Assembly: GCF_002933275.1 (NCBI RefSeq)
Contig: NZ_PSSX01000015.1
Location: 42,326-106,325 of the forward strand
From: Marinobacter maroccanus
Lineage (GTDB): Bacteria; Pseudomonadota; Gammaproteobacteria; Pseudomonadales; Oleiphilaceae
DNA length: 64,000 nt
Direction of reading: 5' to 3'
In this document: piece after piece, positions 7,782-17,043 of the stretch
Layout: each line of letters begins with the position of its first letter
Numbering within the stretch: the stretch's first letter is position 1
Made by a program: the position numbers and the translations under genes
Notes under the pieces: generated by a model
The model's database searches: none
The model's input: the letters and a program-made list of their open reading frames with translations, nothing else
What the model was told of the DNA's origin: nothing

Positions 7782-9302
7782 TTACTTTGTTTTAAGCTCA
7801 TACATATCAACGCGGCGATCTTTCAGGTTGGTGACAGACCCCTCGTTGCGAACCAGCTTCAGTTTCTCAAGGTCCATATCGGAGAACATGATCATCTCCG
7901 TGTTGGGCGTTGTTTCGGCCATCACCGCATCGTGAGGGAAGGCGAAATCCGACGGCGAGAATACGGACGACTGGGCGTACTGGACGTCCAGGTTCTCGAC
8001 TTTCGGCAGGTTACCAACACTCCCGGTGATTACGACATAACATTCATTTTCGATTGCCCGGGCCTGAGCACACTGGCGAACCCGAAGGTAGCCGTTCTTG
8101 GTGTCTGTCCAGAAGGGCACCATGATGATATCGACTTCCTGGCTGGCAGCAATACGCCCCAGCTCGGGAAACTCAATGTCATAACAGATCATGATGGCAA
8201 CCCGGCCGGCATCGGTGTCGAAGACCTCAAACTGGTTGCCGCCTTCAATAACCCAGTCCCGACGCTCGTGGGGCGTAATGTGAATCTTGCGCTGCTCATC
8301 CACGCGGCCATCCCGGTGGCAGAGGTAAGAGACGTTGTATACCCGGTCGTTCTCGATCAGCGGCATGGAACCGGTGATGATGTTGATGTTGTAGCTGACC
8401 GCCATTTCGGACATCTCTTCACGGAACTGCTGGGTGAACCCGGCCAGGAAGCGGATGGCCCGGGTCTGGTCCATCTGGTCGGTCAGGCCCATCAGTGGCG
8501 CGTTGAAAAATTCCGGGAAGATCGCAAAGTCGCTTTTGTAGTCAGATAGCGCATCCACGAAGTACTCCACCTGCTCGAGCACCTCTTCAACGGAGGTAAA
8601 TTCACGCATCTGCCACTGCACAGCACCAAGCCGAACCTGGGTTTTCTTTACGCTCAGTACCGGGGAGGGAGGGGTGTAAAGGATATTCCTCCACTCCAGA
8701 AGCGTGGCGTAGCCCTGGGATTTCTCGTCTTCCGGCAGGTACTTGTGCATCAGGCGGGTGACCTGGAAATCGTTCGAGAGCTGGAAGCTCAGGATCGGAT
8801 CGTAGATTTCCTTGCGATCGACGCGCTGAATGTACTCCTCTGGAGAATACTGCTCGGCGTATTTGAAGTAGCTCGGGATACGCCCGCCCGCGAGAATGGC
8901 ACGCAGGTTCATGGAGCGACAGAGTTCTTTCCGCGCCTCGTACAGTCGACGCCCCAGTCGATAGCCCCGGTAGTCGGGGTGGATGAAGACATCCAGTCCG
9001 TAGAGGGAGTCGCCATTGGCGTTGTGCCAGATCTTCTCGTTCCGGAGGATGAGATCGTCGTAGGTGTGCGGGTTACTGAAGCGCTCGTATTTCACACAGA
9101 CCGTCAGTGCAACCGCAATAAGCTGGCCGCTTTCCTCAATACAGATCTGGCCGTCAGGGAACTGCTCCACCAATGCTTTGATGGTTTCCTTGGGCCAGGC
9201 GCCTCCGATGTCGTCGTAAACGCGATCCATGAGCTTCTGAAGCTGTTCGTAGTCTTCAAGCTTCAGGTTCCGGAGGTTGAGGTGCAGTTCTTCATGGGCC
9301 AT
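7782..9302 (-). CDS. Bifunctional GNAT N-acetyltransferase / carbon-nitrogen hydrolase
   Basis: Fusion protein of 506 residues. The N-terminal part (about 1-200) is a GNAT acetyltransferase with an acetyl-CoA loop-like Y-R-G-Y-R-L-G-R-R-L-Y segment near residues 114-124. The C-terminal part (about 225-500) belongs to the nitrilase superfamily: the catalytic triad is visible as Glu in F-P-E-F-F, Lys in R-K-I-H-I-T-P-H-E and Cys in I-M-I-C-Y-D-I-E-F-P-E. This architecture is known as an uncharacterised bacterial family. The substrate is unknown. A GGAG precedes the ATG. It is monocistronic, with its promoter facing the chemoreceptor gene. Confidence 0.85.
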   Translation of the reverse strand: MAHEELHLNLRNLKLEDYEQLQKLMDRVYDDIGGAWPKETIKALVEQFPDGQICIEESGQLIAVALTVCVKYERFSNPHTYDDLILRNEKIWHNANGDSLYGLDVFIHPDYRGYRLGRRLYEARKELCRSMNLRAILAGGRIPSYFKYAEQYSPEEYIQRVDRKEIYDPILSFQLSNDFQVTRLMHKYLPEDEKSQGYATLLEWRNILYTPPSPVLSVKKTQVRLGAVQWQMREFTSVEEVLEQVEYFVDALSDYKSDFAIFPEFFNAPLMGLTDQMDQTRAIRFLAGFTQQFREEMSEMAVSYNINIITGSMPLIENDRVYNVSYLCHRDGRVDEQRKIHITPHERRDWVIEGGNQFEVFDTDAGRVAIMICYDIEFPELGRIAASQEVDIIMVPFWTDTKNGYLRVRQCAQARAIENECYVVITGSVGNLPKVENLDVQYAQSSVFSPSDFAFPHDAVMAETTPNTEMIMFSDMDLEKLKLVRNEGSVTNLKDRRVDMYELKTK

Positions 9303-9452
9303 TCAGTTCGGCTCCCGTTCGTTTATGAAGTGAGGACAAGCTCAGCATTTGCATCAATACTGTAAAAGTTTAACAGAAGCCGCTAAAGACTTCGCATCGC
9401 AGGCCGAAAGACAAGTTAACGAATATCAATTTTTATTGCTGAGGATTCGACT

Positions 9453-11339
9453 GTGCAGCTGACATTCGGGCAAAAGCTCCTGATTGCTTTCGGTATTCTG
9501 TTGCTGTTGGTAATGGGGGCTTTCACGCTCTCCGGCGATTTGCGTCTGCAGAACACCACGGAAACCTACGTAGACGCTCTGATCGACGATACGGTGCAGC
9601 AAAGCACCTCAAGCATTGCCGAGTGGCTCAACACCCGGCTGGTGATGACCGAAGCAACTGCCAAAGCCCTGGAAAGTGCCAACAATGATGAGGAAGCCAG
9701 GGTAGTGCTGCAAGCCATAACCACTGGCGGCGGGTTCCGGGATGTTTATGTCGGTCGCACCGATGGCTACATGCTCATGAAGTCGCAGGAAGCCAATGCA
9801 ACGCTGCCGTCCGATTACGATCCCCGGGAACGTCCCTGGTACAAGAAGGCCATGAGTCTTGGCAGCGCATCATTTACCGAGCCGTACCAGGACGCCAGCA
9901 CCAACGATATGATCATCTCCACGCTCGCGCCTGTGAAACGCGGCGAATACGAAGGCGTTGCCGGCGCTGATATCGGCCTGGGTGCCATCGCGAAAACCCT
10001 GTCTACCGTGACCCTCGCGGACACCGGTTATGCAGCCCTGATCAATGAGCGCGGTACCGTGTTGTTCCATCCGAGGCAGGCTCTCGTCGGCAAAAACATC
10101 AGTGAACTGATTGGAGGCAAGCCAGACTTCGGCGGGGCTGCCAGTGAATACAGCAATGAGGAGGGGAACTGGGAGGCCAGTTTTCACCCGATCAGTGAGG
10201 CTCGGGGTGTGAAATGGTACCTGGGCACGTTTGTGAATGCCGACAAGATCAACGCCCCGGTTCAAAATGCCCGGATGACCGGGCTGATCATGGCGGTCAT
10301 CGGCCTGATTGTCTCACTGGTGATTCTGCACCTGGGCATCAAGGTGCTGATGGCTCCCGTTCGCAGGCTGAATAGGGCCATGGCCGACATCGGTAGCGGC
10401 GATGCAGATCTGACTCAGCGCCTGGACGACAGTGCAAAGGATGAATTTGGCGAGTTGGCGAGAAGCTTTAACCGGTTTGTTGAGAACATCCATAACGTGG
10501 TTCGGGATGTTCAGCAGGGTAGCGCCGAGCTGGGCCAGAATGTCAGCTCCCTGAGAGACACAGCCAGTACCAGTCGCTCAAGCGTAGAGAGCCAGCAGGC
10601 GGAGATCGACATGGTGGCCACTGCCATTAACGAGATGTCTGCCGCCGCAGGCGAGATCGCCCAGAACGCACAACAAACCGCCGATGCCGCCAATACTGCC
10701 GACAGCGACAGCCGGGCGTCACTGGAGACCGTTGCTGCCTCTCGGGATGCGGTCCAGAAGCTTTCGAAGGAGATTAATGCGGCAGCGGAAGTCATCGATA
10801 CACTCGGCCAGGATGTTGCCTCGATTACCACGGTGCTTGAAGTTATTCAGGGCATTGCCGAGCAAACCAATCTGCTTGCGCTGAATGCCGCCATTGAAGC
10901 TGCTCGGGCCGGTGAGGCGGGACGGGGTTTTGCGGTTGTGGCTGATGAGGTGCGCAACCTTGCTCAGCGCACTCAATCCAGCACGGAGGAAATCAACAAC
11001 ATGATCGAACGACTGCAGAAAGGCGCCAATGATGCGGTCGATGTGATGAAAGCCTCAACAGCGGTTTCCAATGTCAGTATGGAGAAAGCCCAGGACGCCA
11101 TGGAAGCCCTCAATCGTATTGCGGAAGCCATTACCTCCATCAGCCAGATGACGTCGCAGATTGCGACAGCCTCTGAAGAACAGACGTCTGTAACTGAAGA
11201 GTTGAACTCGTCAATTACCCGAATTGCGGATCAGGGCCAGGAGGCGGCCGCCGCCGCGACGGAAAATGACGTCTACAGTGGCCAGATTGAAAGCATCGGC
11301 AACGCGCTGAACCAGAACGTGGCTCGTTTCCGGGTGTAG
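9453..11339 (+). CDS. Methyl-accepting chemotaxis protein with periplasmic Cache sensor
   Basis: Chemoreceptor of 628 residues that senses a periplasmic ligand and controls the CheA-CheW array. One membrane helix is near residues 9-29. A double-Cache-type sensor spans about 35-270 and contains the [11 protein letters not shown] motif. A second membrane helix is near 275-300, HAMP about 300-355, and a long signalling coiled coil carries the hallmark hairpin [18 protein letters not shown]. The start is GTG at 9453, preceded by TGAGGAT; no better in-frame ATG fits the membrane helix. There is no C-terminal pentapeptide. The ligand cannot be deduced; the P-W-Y motif recalls amino-acid or amine-binding dCache domains. 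Confidence 0.92.
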   Translation: MQLTFGQKLLIAFGILLLLVMGAFTLSGDLRLQNTTETYVDALIDDTVQQSTSSIAEWLNTRLVMTEATAKALESANNDEEARVVLQAITTGGGFRDVYVGRTDGYMLMKSQEANATLPSDYDPRERPWYKKAMSLGSASFTEPYQDASTNDMIISTLAPVKRGEYEGVAGADIGLGAIAKTLSTVTLADTGYAALINERGTVLFHPRQALVGKNISELIGGKPDFGGAASEYSNEEGNWEASFHPISEARGVKWYLGTFVNADKINAPVQNARMTGLIMAVIGLIVSLVILHLGIKVLMAPVRRLNRAMADIGSGDADLTQRLDDSAKDEFGELARSFNRFVENIHNVVRDVQQGSAELGQNVSSLRDTASTSRSSVESQQAEIDMVATAINEMSAAAGEIAQNAQQTADAANTADSDSRASLETVAASRDAVQKLSKEINAAAEVIDTLGQDVASITTVLEVIQGIAEQTNLLALNAAIEAARAGEAGRGFAVVADEVRNLAQRTQSSTEEINNMIERLQKGANDAVDVMKASTAVSNVSMEKAQDAMEALNRIAEAITSISQMTSQIATASEEQTSVTEELNSSITRIADQGQEAAAAATENDVYSGQIESIGNALNQNVARFRV

Positions 11340-11348
11340 CGGGCCAGC

Positions 11349-12302
11349 CTAACGACTGAGCAGATCGAGGCGCCGACGCAGGTTTTCCAGTGTACTGCGC
11401 CCGACGTACCGCGATTCCTCGCTAAGAAACGGATTTTCCAGAGCGATCACCGTGCGGGTGTCGAGGTTGAGATCCCTGACGGCTCGGGCGTAATAGGCCC
11501 TCAGGAAGTCGCTGAAACTTCCGTCATATATGGCGCGTTCAATGCCCAGTTGCAGACGATGGGCAGTCTCCTGATCGTGGGGGCCGACGAAAAGATAGGA
11601 AGGCATGGGGTAAGCAATCAACAGATTGGGTTCGATCACCAGGTTCGGATCCTGCTCCATTTCCAGGTCGTAAAGTACCTCACTCACGCCCCGGGCAAAA
11701 CAATCAAAGCGTTTATTCCGCAGCATCCCGAAAAGTATCTCGTATCGGGAGTGGGTAACCACCGGAATGCCATTAGCTTCCAGTACCGGGGTGTCCGGCC
11801 AGTGCGAACCCTGACCGATCCAGATCTGACTGGCCCGGAGATCGTCCAGATTCTTGATGCCTTCAAACTTCGGCAAGGACTCCGGGAGAACCACGCAGAC
11901 CCGAAAACCCAGAAGCCCGCCATCAACCGGGAAAGGAATTGCGGTCAGGAACTCCTCCCGCTCGGCCGAGGTGGCTACATTGGCTATATCAACCAGGCGG
12001 GATTGGCCATCTGTCAATTCGCGAAGCACCCGTCCCTGACTCAACTCTTCGCTTCGAATAATCCTGAAATCGCCATACTCCGGAGTCTTCTTCAATGCCA
12101 GTTCAACGAGTGCGCGAATGGCCGGGCTGTCATAATTCCGGTACCAGAGGACATAATCGCGACTGGTAGCTTGAGGTGTTGTGGCGGCTGACTTTGCAGC
12201 GGACAAGGGTGCCGCACCAAAGCAGAGGCTCACAACCGAGAGGCAAAGTACCAGTGCCCGAAGGCGGAGACTGGATATGAAAGCGGGCAGAGAACATTCC
12301 AA
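11349..12302 (-). CDS. Periplasmic solute-binding-like protein
   Basis: Probably exported protein of 317 residues. The N-terminus has a hydrophobic stretch (about 14-30) and an A-P-L-S-A-A-K cleavage region. The remainder resembles family-3-type bacterial solute-binding folds (substrate-loop segments such as I-P-V-V-T-H-S-R-Y-E and F-D-C-F-A-R-G). No permease or ATPase gene is adjacent, so it may be an orphan sensor or binding protein rather than part of a transporter. The start is a TTG with AAAGGA about 8 bp upstream. It is convergent with the chemoreceptor gene, 9 bp apart. Functional partnership with that receptor is conceivable but unproven. Confidence 0.65.
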   Translation of the reverse strand: MECSLPAFISSLRLRALVLCLSVVSLCFGAAPLSAAKSAATTPQATSRDYVLWYRNYDSPAIRALVELALKKTPEYGDFRIIRSEELSQGRVLRELTDGQSRLVDIANVATSAEREEFLTAIPFPVDGGLLGFRVCVVLPESLPKFEGIKNLDDLRASQIWIGQGSHWPDTPVLEANGIPVVTHSRYEILFGMLRNKRFDCFARGVSEVLYDLEMEQDPNLVIEPNLLIAYPMPSYLFVGPHDQETAHRLQLGIERAIYDGSFSDFLRAYYARAVRDLNLDTRTVIALENPFLSEESRYVGRSTLENLRRRLDLLSR

Positions 12303-12490
12303 ATCAGAGATCCTTTCTTAATACTGGAAACGCTGGCCTGTTTGGCAATCGTGATTCATATGGGCACCTCTCACTCTAGAACAAAAACTCAAAAATAAAT
12401 CGGACTATCTCCAAAAAAATTGTAAAAGATTCTTGCGGCTGCCGGAGACCATTGTAATCATCGGCTTCGACCAAAAAATGGAGCAGGATA

Positions 12491-13045
12491 ATGGCAATTA
12501 TCGACAACCTCATCGGTGCCACCGGCCAATGGGTGGCCAGCGCCGATCCGAAGGCTACCTTGACCAGCCCGCTGGCCTGGCTGAAGAAAACCGGCGGTTA
12601 TGCGGCGGTGAACAAGATCATTGGCTTGTCCATCCCTTTTGCGCCGAGGAATAACTTCAGTGTTGAAGAGGTCAGGCCGGGCTATGTGCGGGCGAAAATC
12701 CGGCTGAAAGGCAACAAGAACCACTTCGGCAGCCTGTATGCCGGTGCCTATTTCCTGGTGGCCGAAATCCCCGGTGGTGTGCTGACGCTGTTTGATCTGG
12801 GCCCTGCCTACACGCCAATCCTCAAGGAAATGACTCTGCAGTTCCTGCAACCGGCCAACAGCGATGTCACCGTAGAGTTCACGCTGCCGCCGGAAATCGT
12901 GGCAGGCATTCTTGCAGACGCCGACGAAACCGGCCGGGCCAAGTTCACCCTGGAAGGGAAGCTGATGGATGAGGAGGGCAACCATGTGGCTACCTCCATC
13001 GCTCATTACCGGGTACGGAAAAAGGGCTTTAAAGCGGAGGCCTGA
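12491..13045 (+). CDS. DUF4442-type hotdog-fold protein (thioesterase-like)
   Basis: Cytoplasmic 184-residue protein resembling the DUF4442/YiiD-C-terminal group of hotdog-fold proteins, which are related to acyl-CoA thioesterases. Visible landmarks are N-H-F-G-S-L-Y-A-G-A near residues 76-85 and the repeated beta-strand pattern with V-T-V-E-F-T-L-P. GGAG lies 7 bp before the ATG. It is convergent with recQ, 3 bp apart. An acyl-thioester substrate is likely from the fold, but none is identified. Confidence 0.7.
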   Translation: MAIIDNLIGATGQWVASADPKATLTSPLAWLKKTGGYAAVNKIIGLSIPFAPRNNFSVEEVRPGYVRAKIRLKGNKNHFGSLYAGAYFLVAEIPGGVLTLFDLGPAYTPILKEMTLQFLQPANSDVTVEFTLPPEIVAGILADADETGRAKFTLEGKLMDEEGNHVATSIAHYRVRKKGFKAEA

Positions 13046-13048
13046 GGA

Positions 13049-14917
13049 TCAGGCCTGATCAAGCCGGGCAATAGTCTCGAGGAAAATCTCGCCGTATTTC
13101 TCGAGCTTGGCAGCACCTACGCCGCTGACTTCTGCCAACTCCTCCAGCGTGCGGGGCTTGCGTTCAAGCATTCCAAACAGGGTTGTGTCATGGAAAATGA
13201 CGTAAGGCGGCACGCCCTGTTTGTCGGCCAATTCCTTGCGACAGGCCCTCAGGGCTTCCCAGCCTGCCTGGTCGGTAATCTGGTCTTTCACCGGACTGTT
13301 GGCCCGGCCACCGGAGGACCGGCCAGCTGTTTTCTTGACCACCGGATCCTTACGCAGCTCGATGGCCTGCCGACCTTTTAACAGGGGGCGGCATTGCTCT
13401 GTTAACTGGAGTGCCCCGTAACCCTCCGGGTCTGCCCGGAGGTAGCCGTTGGCCACCAGTTGGCGGAAGACAGATTTCCATTCGTTGGCGCTGAGTTCTG
13501 TGCCAATGCCGTAGGTGGAAACCTGATGATGGCCGGATTGCAGAATCCGTTCGTTTTCCGAGCCCCTGAGCACATCAATCAGGTAGGTAACGCCAAAGCG
13601 CTGGCCCGTACGGAAAACACAGGACAGCGCTTTCTGCACGGCCACGGTTCCATCCCAGGTTTCCGGAGGGTTCAGACAGGTATCGCAGTTGCCGCAGGGT
13701 TGCTCAAGCTCGTCCCCGAAATAACGCAGCAACACCTGACGACGGCAACTGGTGACCTCGCAAAGGCCCAGCATGGCGTCGAGCTTCTGGCGTTCCACCC
13801 GTTTGAAGTGGTCGTTGCCCTGGGAGCTCTCCAGCATTTGCCGCAGTTTGATCACATCCTGCAGGCCATAGACCATCCAGGCCGTCGAGGGCTTGCCATC
13901 CCGTCCGGCCCGGCCGGTTTCCTGGTAGTAGGCTTCAAGGCTTTTCGGCAGATCCAGATGAGCCACAAAGCGCACGTCGGGTTTATCGATACCCATGCCG
14001 AAGGCGATGGTGGCGACAATAATGACCCCGTCTTCACGCAGGAAGCGCTCCTGGTGATGGGCGCGTTGCTCCGAGGACAGGCCCGCGTGGTAGGGCAGAG
14101 CGGTATAGCCTTTCTGGGCGAGGGTTTTCGCGGTAGCGTCCACCTTGTTGCGGGAAAGGCAATAGACAATGCCGCAATCGCCTTCATGTTCAGCTTTAAT
14201 AAAATCGAGTAACTGTTTGTTCGCGTTTATTTTTGGCGCGATTCGATATTGAATGTTCGGGCGATCAAAACCACTGACAAAGTGTCTTGCCTCGGTCAGT
14301 GACAGCCTTTCCGCAATCTCCTTTCGGGTGCGCTCGTCGGCCGTTGCCGTCAGTGCAATGCGCGGAATGCCGGGAAATTGCTCGGCCAGCATGCTGAGCT
14401 GAAGATAATCGGATCGGAAGTCGTGGCCCCACTGGGACACACAATGGGCCTCGTCGATGGCGAACAACGAGATGGAAGCGTCATGGAGCAGTTCGATGGT
14501 GCGTGGCTGTATCAGCCTTTCCGGCGCGCAGTACAGCAGGTCCAGCTCACCGGTCATCAGTGCATACTCGGTGGCCCGGGCCTGCTCGAAATCCATGGTG
14601 GAGTTGAGGAAGGCAGCCCGCACACCGAGCTCTTTCAGTGCCGCAACCTGATCCTGCATCAGGGCGATCAGAGGCGAAATCACAATCGCCGTGCCTGAGC
14701 GCACCAGTGCCGGCACCTGATAACAGAGGGATTTACCCCCGCCCGTAGGCATCAGCACCAGGGCGTCGCGCCCTTCCGATACTTCCCGGATGATGTCACC
14801 CTGCAGCGGCCGGAACGATTCGTATCCGAAGACTTCGTGCAGCACCTGTTCCGGATCCCGTCCCGAGGTGGTGGGGCGCTCGGTGGAAAGCTGTTCGAAG
14901 TCCTGATCAAGATACAT
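13049..14917 (-). CDS. recQ: ATP-dependent DNA helicase RecQ
   Basis: 3'-5' DNA helicase for recombination and replication-fork repair. Walker A is M-P-T-G-G-G-K-S near residues 55-62. The DEAH box is followed by the aromatic-rich loop [10 protein letters not shown]. The RecQ C-terminal zinc site is intact (C-x-x-x-x-C-R-R, C-G-N-C-D-T-C), followed by a winged-helix region and a C-terminal HRDC domain (about 540-615) with [12 protein letters not shown]. At 622 residues it is close to E. coli RecQ (609). The ribosome-binding site before the ATG is weak. It stands alone between the DUF4442 and acyltransferase genes. Confidence 0.96.
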   Translation of the reverse strand: MYLDQDFEQLSTERPTTSGRDPEQVLHEVFGYESFRPLQGDIIREVSEGRDALVLMPTGGGKSLCYQVPALVRSGTAIVISPLIALMQDQVAALKELGVRAAFLNSTMDFEQARATEYALMTGELDLLYCAPERLIQPRTIELLHDASISLFAIDEAHCVSQWGHDFRSDYLQLSMLAEQFPGIPRIALTATADERTRKEIAERLSLTEARHFVSGFDRPNIQYRIAPKINANKQLLDFIKAEHEGDCGIVYCLSRNKVDATAKTLAQKGYTALPYHAGLSSEQRAHHQERFLREDGVIIVATIAFGMGIDKPDVRFVAHLDLPKSLEAYYQETGRAGRDGKPSTAWMVYGLQDVIKLRQMLESSQGNDHFKRVERQKLDAMLGLCEVTSCRRQVLLRYFGDELEQPCGNCDTCLNPPETWDGTVAVQKALSCVFRTGQRFGVTYLIDVLRGSENERILQSGHHQVSTYGIGTELSANEWKSVFRQLVANGYLRADPEGYGALQLTEQCRPLLKGRQAIELRKDPVVKKTAGRSSGGRANSPVKDQITDQAGWEALRACRKELADKQGVPPYVIFHDTTLFGMLERKPRTLEELAEVSGVGAAKLEKYGEIFLETIARLDQA

Positions 14918-15134
14918 AGAGTAACCGGTTCATCGGCCTGGAGCCGCTGTATTGAGACGGGTGAAATGCCGGGTTCGGCGCGGTGGCCAATGATACCAGA
15001 TTAACCCTGAGGATTGGCCAGCAAACCCATGTGCCGGATGGAGGCAAAGTAGTGGAAGAAACGCTACAATACCGCGTTTTTGAACCACCGATTCACGCCA
15101 TACTGTGACAGACACTGATAATAACAGGGCTTCC

Positions 15135-16331
15135 ATGCAGGAATTTGATGCCATCCGTCCATACTCGGACGAAGAAACCGGCGCTGCTATTCACCGCCTG
15201 GTCAATGATCAGGAATTTCTGGATATGGTTGGTCGCTTCAAGTCTCCGACCCTGGCACGCTGGGCGCCGGCCATGTTGCGTGTGTTTACCCGCCGCTGGC
15301 TCAGCAGCCATTTTGGCCACTACACCCGTGTTGATGATCTGCAGGCCGGGCTTTCCGGCTACGTGGGTGAACTGGTTGATAGCACCACCACAAGAGTGAC
15401 GTCCAGCGGGCTTGAAAACCTCGACAAGCACGGCGCTTACCTGTTCATCTCAAATCATCGGGACATCGTTTTTGATCCCATGGTGGTGAACTACCTGCTG
15501 TTCCAGAACGGTTTTCATACCACCCGAATTGCCATAGGCGACAATCTGCTGGCGAACCGGGTGTTTGCCGAAATGATGCGGCTTAACAAGAGCTTTGTGG
15601 TGCGCCGGAGCATGACCAGCCCGCGGGAAATGCGCGATGCCTACATCACGCTTTCCGGCTTCATCAACCACAGCATTGATACCAATCACAGCATCTGGAT
15701 TGCCCAACGGGAAGGCCGGGCGAAGGACGGTCTTGATTTCACCGATCCGGCCATCATCAAGATGTTTTACATGAGCCGCAAAAAGAGCGGGCTCAGTTTC
15801 GCAGAAGCCATGAACCGGCTTCACGTTGTGCCGGTTTCAATAGCTTATGAATACGATCCCTGTGATGCCGACAAGGCCCAGGAACTGGAAACCCGGGCCA
15901 GAACCGGCCAATACATCAAGCGTGAGGGCGAAGACACCGAGCAGATCATGAAGGGATTGACCGGCTTTAAAGGTCACGTACATGTGCATTTTGGTGCCCC
16001 TATTCATGACTCACCGGATAACCCGAAAGATCTGGCAGGCCGTATCGACCGGGAGATGCATGCGAACTATCACCTGCATGCGTCAAACCTGGTGGCTTAC
16101 CAGCAACGAGGCCTTCATCCCCAGTCTCACGACACACCGGATACCGTCAGCGATTCGGTGGTCACTGCCGAAACCTGGTCACCGGCGGAGATGGAGGCTG
16201 CCGAGGCTGAGATGGAGAGGCGCCTGGAAGCCTGCGATCCGGCCATCCGGCCTTATCTGCTGGACATGTATGCCAATCCGGTAGTCACCGCGCTTGAGGC
16301 CAATGCCGAGAAATCCGGCAACTCCGAATAA
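15135..16331 (+). CDS. PlsC-type 1-acyl-glycerol-3-phosphate acyltransferase family protein
   Basis: Membrane-associated acyltransferase of about 398 residues. The family's catalytic H-x4-D appears as N-H-R-D-I-V-F-D near residue 110, and a later motif reads W-I-A-Q-R-E-G-R-A-K-D-G near residues 193-204. It resembles larger PlsC-like proteins used in phospholipid or storage-lipid synthesis rather than the 250-residue PlsC. ATG 15135 is favoured because AGGG precedes it; a GTG 30 bp upstream (15105) is in frame but has no ribosome-binding site. The esterase gene follows after 33 bp, suggesting a lipid-metabolism operon. Acyl donor and acceptor are not determinable. Confidence 0.82.
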   Translation: MQEFDAIRPYSDEETGAAIHRLVNDQEFLDMVGRFKSPTLARWAPAMLRVFTRRWLSSHFGHYTRVDDLQAGLSGYVGELVDSTTTRVTSSGLENLDKHGAYLFISNHRDIVFDPMVVNYLLFQNGFHTTRIAIGDNLLANRVFAEMMRLNKSFVVRRSMTSPREMRDAYITLSGFINHSIDTNHSIWIAQREGRAKDGLDFTDPAIIKMFYMSRKKSGLSFAEAMNRLHVVPVSIAYEYDPCDADKAQELETRARTGQYIKREGEDTEQIMKGLTGFKGHVHVHFGAPIHDSPDNPKDLAGRIDREMHANYHLHASNLVAYQQRGLHPQSHDTPDTVSDSVVTAETWSPAEMEAAEAEMERRLEACDPAIRPYLLDMYANPVVTALEANAEKSGNSE

Positions 16332-16364
16332 GCCGGCACACAATTTTCAGACGAGAGGTAAACC

Positions 16365-17024
16365 GTGCAGGATCTTCAGTACATTGAAATTGAAACCGGA
16401 GACAACCCGACCGCAGCCGTCATCTGGCTCCATGGCCTTGGTGCCAGTGGCCACGACTTCGAGCCGGTGGTGCCGGAACTGGGCCTGCCGGAAGACGCTG
16501 CGGTGCGGTTCATCTTTCCCCATGCGCCCAACCTGCCAGTCACCATCAATGGTGGGATGTCCATGCCAGCCTGGTACGACATCAAGGCCATGGACATTGA
16601 CCGGGTGGTGGATACCGAACAGTTGCGGGCATCCGCCGATGCCGTAGCAAAGCTCGTAGAGCGTGAAAAAGAGAAGGGCGTTCCGGCAGACCGGATCATC
16701 ATTGCCGGTTTTTCCCAGGGCGGGGCAGTTGCCTACGAATTGGGGCTCAGCTATCCGGAACGGTTTGGCGGCATTCTTGCACTTTCAACCTACTTCGCCA
16801 CCGCCGACACGGTTCAGCGTTCGGAAGCCAACGCCGATGTGCCAATCAGTGTCTATCACGGAACGTTCGATCCGATGGTGCCGGAATCACTGGGTGTGCG
16901 CAGTGTCGAAACCCTGAAGGAAATGGGCTACGACCCCTCGTACCAGACCTTCCCCATGGAACACAGTGTGTGCCTTGAGGAAATACAGGACATTGGCCGG
17001 TTCATCCGCCGACACCTGCTTTGA
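16365..17024 (+). CDS. Carboxylesterase / lysophospholipase-like alpha/beta hydrolase
   Basis: Cytosolic serine esterase of 219 residues, close to the size of bacterial carboxylesterase/phospholipase-family enzymes. The oxyanion segment is L-H-G-L-G-A-S-G-H-D near residues 21-30, the nucleophile lies in G-F-S-Q-G-G, the acid in F-D-P-M-V-P and the histidine in M-E-H-S-V. It starts at GTG 16365 with AGAGGT upstream. It sits 33 bp after the acyltransferase gene, so acting on the same lipid pool is plausible, though the substrate is unknown. Confidence 0.87.
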   Translation: MQDLQYIEIETGDNPTAAVIWLHGLGASGHDFEPVVPELGLPEDAAVRFIFPHAPNLPVTINGGMSMPAWYDIKAMDIDRVVDTEQLRASADAVAKLVEREKEKGVPADRIIIAGFSQGGAVAYELGLSYPERFGGILALSTYFATADTVQRSEANADVPISVYHGTFDPMVPESLGVRSVETLKEMGYDPSYQTFPMEHSVCLEEIQDIGRFIRRHLL

Positions 17025-17043
17025 AAAACCGCCATGCCCGGGC

